A DNA stretch of 64,000 bases from Streptomyces sp. NBC_01235 (GTDB lineage: Bacteria; Actinomycetota; Actinomycetes; Streptomycetales; Streptomycetaceae). A model generated the notes under the pieces. The model had not been told where the DNA came from. It was given only the letters and a program-made list of their open reading frames with translations, and ran no database searches. The position numbers and the translations under genes were made by a program. Below are positions 60,781 through 64,000 of this stretch, piece by piece. Numbering within the stretch: position 1 is the first letter of the stretch; every line of letters starts with the position of its first letter. The stretch spans positions 9,672,001 through 9,736,000 of the forward strand of contig NZ_CP108513.1 in NCBI RefSeq assembly GCF_035989285.1, in the 5' to 3' direction.

Positions 60781-61689
60781 TCACCCTTCGGCCGCGGTGA
60801 TGCGGCGGCCGGTGAGGTGTTCGGGCCGGATCGAGACCCACATGTCGCGTTCACCGCCTGCCCATGGCGTGGTGTGGGCGTGTTCGGTGAGCCTGCGGAC
60901 GGTGTCGGGCTGCGTCACGACGTTCGCGGGGCCGACGGCGAGGACGCTCCAGCCCTGGCTGAGGGCCTCGTCCATGTGGTCGACCTCGAAGGCGACCTCG
61001 GTTCCGACAGCGGCCGCGGGCGTGGAGTCCGGCGCGGTCCGGAAGACGATGACGTCGTCGATGACGTCGTAGTTGACCGGCACGACCGCGGGGCGGCCGT
61101 CGGACGCCCACACCGCGATGCGCCCCACGCCGTGGGTGGAGAGCAGGGTGCGGCATTCCTGCGGGCCGATGTCCCGTAGTCGGGGATGCAGCAGCGACTG
61201 TCCCTGGCCGGGTGGGACCTCGGTTCCTCCTCCGCGCAGCGTGGTGACGGTGGTGGCCAGTGCGTCGGCGAGTCTGATGAGGCTCGCCATGCTCGGTTCG
61301 GCAGGGCGTTCCTCCAGGTATGCCAGGTAGCTGGGGGACATGCGTGCGCGGCGGGCCGTCTCCTCGCGGCTGAGTCCCTGTCTGCGGCGTTCGACGGCCA
61401 CGCGTCGGCCGATGTCGCCGGGGCGCAGTGTCCCCGGTGGCATGGCCTCTGCCTCGGCCGTGTCGGGGCCTTGAGGGGCGTGGGCGGTCGGGGGCTGTTC
61501 GTGTTCGAGATGGTGGATGTGTGCGTCGGGTCCGGGGAACACGAGCGTCACTTCGTCCGTGTCCGACCAGCGCACGTCGTAGGGCGGAGTTCCGTCCTCG
61601 TGATGGAGTCCGACGATCTCGCCGTCGCGCCTGGCGGCGCCGGTCGTCGTGCGTTCGATGACGAGTTGGTCGCCGAGGTGCGCTCTCAT
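60781..61689 (-). CDS. DUF1918 - XRE helix-turn-helix - FMN-binding split barrel fusion
   Basis: Three-domain protein (302 aa). DUF1918 at 1-65 (MRAHLGDQLVIERTTTG, GEIVGLHHEDGTPPYDVRWSD); XRE HTH at ~90-150 (IGRRVAVERRRQGLSREETA, MSPSYLAYLEERPAEPSM); FMN/pyridoxamine-oxidase-like barrel at ~165-298 (ECRTLLSTHGVGRIAVWASD, VVPVNYDVIDDVIVFRT, FEVDHMDEALSQGWSVLAVG). It is the longer relative of 19276-19950. A DNA-binding flavoprotein is an attractive redox-switch candidate, but no ligand or target is known. A 15-bp box and TGGATA element lie upstream. Confidence 0.87.
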   Translation of the reverse strand: MRAHLGDQLVIERTTTGAARRDGEIVGLHHEDGTPPYDVRWSDTDEVTLVFPGPDAHIHHLEHEQPPTAHAPQGPDTAEAEAMPPGTLRPGDIGRRVAVERRRQGLSREETARRARMSPSYLAYLEERPAEPSMASLIRLADALATTVTTLRGGGTEVPPGQGQSLLHPRLRDIGPQECRTLLSTHGVGRIAVWASDGRPAVVPVNYDVIDDVIVFRTAPDSTPAAAVGTEVAFEVDHMDEALSQGWSVLAVGPANVVTQPDTVRRLTEHAHTTPWAGGERDMWVSIRPEHLTGRRITAAEG

Positions 61690-61752
61690 GACGCCGCCCT
61701 CTCCTCAGAGTGGTGCTGTATCCAACGTGCCACGCGCGACGGGCGGCCGCAC

Positions 61753-61767
61753 GGGACCGATGAGCCC
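61753..61767. promoter_or_regulatory. 15-bp DosR-like box upstream of the DUF1918 fusion gene
   Basis: GGGACCGATGAGCCC, the same class as the palindrome at 19975-19989 apart from the right arm. On the minus strand TGGATA (complement of 61719-61724) stands 29 bp after it, and the ATG is 64 bp from it. Confidence 0.58.
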
Positions 61768-61816
61768 AGGAGGCCGGCCGCCCCCGGTCCCGCACGCCGT
61801 CGACCGGGTCGGCGGG

Positions 61817-62110
61817 TCAGCCGGTGATCTCGATGCGCACTCGGCGCCCCACCGCGCGTGCCTTCTCCGGCCCAGGACCCGGCGCATGCCCGCCCGGGCC
61901 GCGCGGGTCCCGGCGGCCAGGCCGAGCGCCGCCATACCGCCCACCAGCCGGCCGGTGCTCGTCGCGTTGAGCGTGCTCACCGGCGCGGTGGTGACGGTTT
62001 CGTCCCGGTCCGCCCGCACCCGCACGGTGGCGCCCTTGGGAGTTCCCGGCTTCACCAGGGCCGCTCCCGTCCGCACGACACCGTCGGTGTCGGTCCGGCG
62101 GACCTGCGCC
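61817..62110 (-). pseudogene. Remnant of a second Rv1733c-like membrane protein
   Basis: Minus-strand text VRRTDTDGVVRTGAALVKPG and then STGRLVGGMAALGLAAGTRA matches the C-terminal half of the protein at 15680-16261 (VRWTASDGSARTGRTLVDTG and the second helix). The N-terminal basic part and first membrane helix cannot be found in any frame upstream, and the end runs out of frame after RRRHARWGAE. It looks truncated and decayed, though a 123-codon frame (61705-62076) remains open. Confidence 0.65.
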
Positions 62111-62361
62111 GGGCGCTTCGCCCAGTGCGTACGGCGAACCTTGTGCGGTCATGACTCGGACTCCAGCAACCAGCCGGTCGTCCACCACCACCTGCTCCCA
62201 CCGTCGAACGGCGGCGGTTCGGGGTACAGGGCGGAAAGTCCCTGCCGGGCCGGTTTCGGCCCAGGCCCACCGTCGCCGGCCGGTTCCGTCTCCGCGGGCC
62301 GCAGTCCCGTCGGTCGTATCCGGGGCTGGGACGGTGGGCGTCGACGGGCCTCCAGGGCGTA

Positions 62362-62612
62362 TCACGAGGGAGCCGACCGTGGGGTGAGCGCCCTGGACGA
62401 CGGGTTCGAGGCGTGCACCGCCGTCAGCGGGCAGCTCCGCACGTGAGCCTCCCGGAACGCGAACTGCGACGCCGTGCCGCCGTCCTCCCCTTCCTCGACC
62501 CCCACGACGATGCTCCGAACCGGCCGCCCCGGTGCTCCGCGGCACCGAGTACCAGCGCGAAGGCGTTGTGTCCCTCGGCGACGAGGGCGGAGGTGGCGTC
62601 CTCGTGCGGCAC
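62362..62612 (-). pseudogene. Remnant of a universal stress protein
   Basis: Minus-strand VAEGHNAFALVLGAAEHRGG matches the end of USP domain 1 at 41280 (LREGNNAFALVTGSRGRSEL). In another frame SIVVGVEEGEDGGTASQFAF then REAHVRSCPLTAV matches the start of its domain 2. About 40 residues between them (the nucleotide loop) are deleted, and the first part of domain 1 and end of domain 2 are missing. Broken and non-functional. Confidence 0.7.
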
Positions 62613-62784
62613 CTCGCTCGGCAGCCGGACCGCGGGACCTCTCTCCCTGGCGCTCTGCGCGGTGTGGTGCGTGCCGAATCCTTGACCTCCGGTGGGCGCT
62701 CAACGATGCTTTGTTGCGGCACGTGAGATGCGTGTCGTAATGAGCAACATCAGACTCAGTGCTCGTACCAGCCGAGGAGTGGCC

Positions 62785-63873
62785 ATGACGCACCAGGTCC
62801 GTGCTGTCGTCGCGCGGGGCAAGGGTGCCCCCGTCAGCCTGGAGACGATCATCGTGCCGGATCCCGGCCCGGGCGAGGCGCTGGTGAAGATCGAGGCCTG
62901 CGGGGTCTGTCACACCGATCTGCACTATCGCGAGGGCGGCATCAACGACGACTTCCCCTTCCTGCTCGGCCACGAGGCGGCGGGTGTCGTGGAGTCGGTG
63001 GGGGAGGGCGTCACCGATGTCGCGCCCGGCGACTTCGTCATTCTCAACTGGCGGGCGGTGTGCGGGCAGTGCCGCGCCTGTCTGCGGGGGCGGCCCTGGT
63101 ACTGCTTCGACACCCACAACGCCAAGCAGAGGATGACCCTCGCCTCGACGGGCCAGGAGCTGTCCCCGGCGCTGGGTATCGGCGCGTTCGCGGAGAAGAC
63201 ACTGGTGGCGGCCGGGCAGTGCACGAAGGTCGACCGGGCCGCGTCGGCCGCCGCCGCCGGACTGCTGGGGTGCGGGGTGATGGCGGGCATCGGTGCGGCC
63301 GTCAATACCGGCAACGTCGGACGCGGCGACAGCGTGGCCGTCATCGGCTGCGGTGGCGTCGGGGCCGCGGCGGTCGTCGGGTCGAAGCTGGCCGGGGCGG
63401 CGAAGATCATCGCGGTGGACATCGACGACCACAAGCTGGCCACGGCCAGGAAGCTGGGCGCGACCCACGCCGTCAACTCCAAGGAAACCGACGCGGTCGA
63501 GGCGATCCGTGAGCTGACCGGCGGCTTCGGTGCCGACGTCGTCATCGAGGCGGTCGGCCGGCCGGAGACGTACCAGCAGGCCTTCTACGCCCGCGACCTC
63601 GCCGGCACCGTCGTCCTGGTCGGGGTGCCCACCCCGGAGATGAAGCTCGAGCTGCCGCTGCTGGACGTCTTCGGCCGCGGCGGCGCGCTGAAGTCCTCCT
63701 GGTACGGGGACTGCCTGCCGAGCAGGGACTTCCCGATGCTCATCGACCTCTCTCTGCAAGGGCGTCTGGACCTGGACGCGTTCGTCACGGAGACCATCGC
63801 CCTGGACGAGGTGGAGAAGGCCTTCGAGCGGATGCACCAGGGCGACGTCCTGCGCTCGGTGGTGGTCCTCTGA
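62785..63873 (+). CDS. mscR: S-(hydroxymethyl)mycothiol dehydrogenase
   Basis: NAD-dependent medium-chain dehydrogenase (362 aa) oxidising the mycothiol-formaldehyde adduct (also S-nitrosomycothiol). Catalytic zinc site [18 protein letters not shown] and GHEAAGVVE; structural cysteines [15 protein letters not shown]; nucleotide loop [19 protein letters not shown] near residue 190; C-terminal [33 protein letters not shown] precedes ATG 62785. The stop overlaps the start of an MBL-fold gene, the usual partner of mscR in actinobacteria. NO detoxification links it with hmp. Use of mycothiol is a clade marker for actinobacteria. Confidence 0.92.
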   Translation: MTHQVRAVVARGKGAPVSLETIIVPDPGPGEALVKIEACGVCHTDLHYREGGINDDFPFLLGHEAAGVVESVGEGVTDVAPGDFVILNWRAVCGQCRACLRGRPWYCFDTHNAKQRMTLASTGQELSPALGIGAFAEKTLVAAGQCTKVDRAASAAAAGLLGCGVMAGIGAAVNTGNVGRGDSVAVIGCGGVGAAAVVGSKLAGAAKIIAVDIDDHKLATARKLGATHAVNSKETDAVEAIRELTGGFGADVVIEAVGRPETYQQAFYARDLAGTVVLVGVPTPEMKLELPLLDVFGRGGALKSSWYGDCLPSRDFPMLIDLSLQGRLDLDAFVTETIALDEVEKAFERMHQGDVLRSVVVL

Positions 63874-64000
63874 TGGCCGGCGCCGGCATCGAACGTCTCG
63901 TCACCTCGGGGACGTTCTCGCTGGACGGTGGTACCTGGGACGTCGACAACAACGTGTGGATCGTCGGGGACGACGCCGACGCGATCGTCATCGACGCCGC
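63873..64000 (+). CDS. MBL-fold metallo-hydrolase, N-terminal part, runs off the window
   Basis: Only 42 codons are seen: AGIERLVTSGTFSLDGGTWD, then VDNNVWIVGDDADAIVIDA, the first two beta strands of a metallo-beta-lactamase-fold hydrolase. ATG 63873 overlaps the mscR stop (TGATG). Genes of this type beside mscR are thought to hydrolyse the formylmycothiol product; the metal-binding histidines lie outside the window. Confidence 0.8.
   Translation, partial: MAGAGIERLVTSGTFSLDGGTWDVDNNVWIVGDDADAIVIDA

Noticed and set aside
62634..62647. Box-like GGGACCTCTCTCCC before mscR
   Set aside because: Only the left arm fits, it lies next to a decayed USP gene, and there is no partner box or TGGAN element.

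Overview
The window is high-GC actinobacterial chromosome and most likely comes from a Streptomyces. The evidence is near-total G/C at third codon positions, GTG/TTG starts, GGAGG-type ribosome sites, mycothiol-type formaldehyde detoxification at the right edge, and many gene families familiar from streptomycetes. Its content matches what is known as the oxygen-limitation or dormancy gene island of streptomycetes (the OsdR/OsdK-type regulon, the counterpart of the mycobacterial DevR/DosR regulon). Several products resemble DosR-regulon proteins: an Hrp1 (Rv2626c)-like CBS protein that keeps both disulfide cysteines, an Rv1733c-like membrane protein, three Acg (Rv2032)-like nitroreductases, a GH65 phosphorylase like the C-terminal part of Rv2006, and a DevS-like GAF-GAF histidine kinase. 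There are also eight intact universal stress proteins (USPs). These family comparisons are from memory and were not searched.

Layout. 1-15.4 kb: the end of pyruvate formate-lyase and its activase, a SulP transporter, a DoxX-like protein, USP-ADH-USP, a PPK2 kinase, phosphoketolase, GAPDH, a GNAT/ADP-forming acyl-CoA synthetase fusion, a CBS-BON protein and a flavodoxin. 15.7-25.6 kb: Rv1733c-like protein, Acg-like nitroreductase, STAS protein, ADH, three FMN split-barrel proteins, USP, oleate hydratase, a short ribosome-hibernation factor and flavohemoglobin. 25.8-38.5 kb: AdhE, CBS-BON, pyruvate phosphate dikinase, the DevS-like kinase, a flavinylated FMN-binding protein with a ferric-reductase-like oxidase, and a divergent OmpR-type two-component pair. 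38.6-48.7 kb: small membrane proteins, CBS-BON, five USPs, GH65 and a nitroreductase. 49-56.3 kb: a GAF regulator and an operon for aldehyde dehydrogenase, DUF779, ADH and the three-subunit proton-translocating transhydrogenase. 56.5-64 kb: nitroreductase, SDR, Hrp1-like protein, potassium channel, DUF1918-XRE-FMN protein, decayed gene fragments, and mycothiol-dependent formaldehyde dehydrogenase followed by a truncated MBL-fold gene.

Working together (inference): the set looks like a survival kit for low oxygen. Phosphoketolase and GAPDH feed carbon down; pyruvate formate-lyase makes acetyl-CoA without reducing NAD; AdhE regenerates NAD by making ethanol; the transhydrogenase, PPDK and PPK2 balance NADPH, PEP/pyrophosphate and polyphosphate energy; USP, CBS, HPF and Hrp1 proteins would sense energy state or protect a resting cell.

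The strongest signal not explained by the genes is a repeated palindrome, GGGNCN-NN-NGNCCC (14 bp, with a 15-bp variant centred on CCGATGG), which has the geometry of a DevR/DosR box. It occurs about 30 times, nearly always outside genes and usually as pairs 17-23 bp apart start to start. At nine promoters a TGGAN-like hexamer follows the proximal box by 29-31 bp. No NarL-type response regulator lies in the window, so the cognate activator must be encoded elsewhere. Gene remnants of the same families (USP, Rv1733c-like, GH65, nitroreductase) show that the island has been expanding by duplication and decaying.
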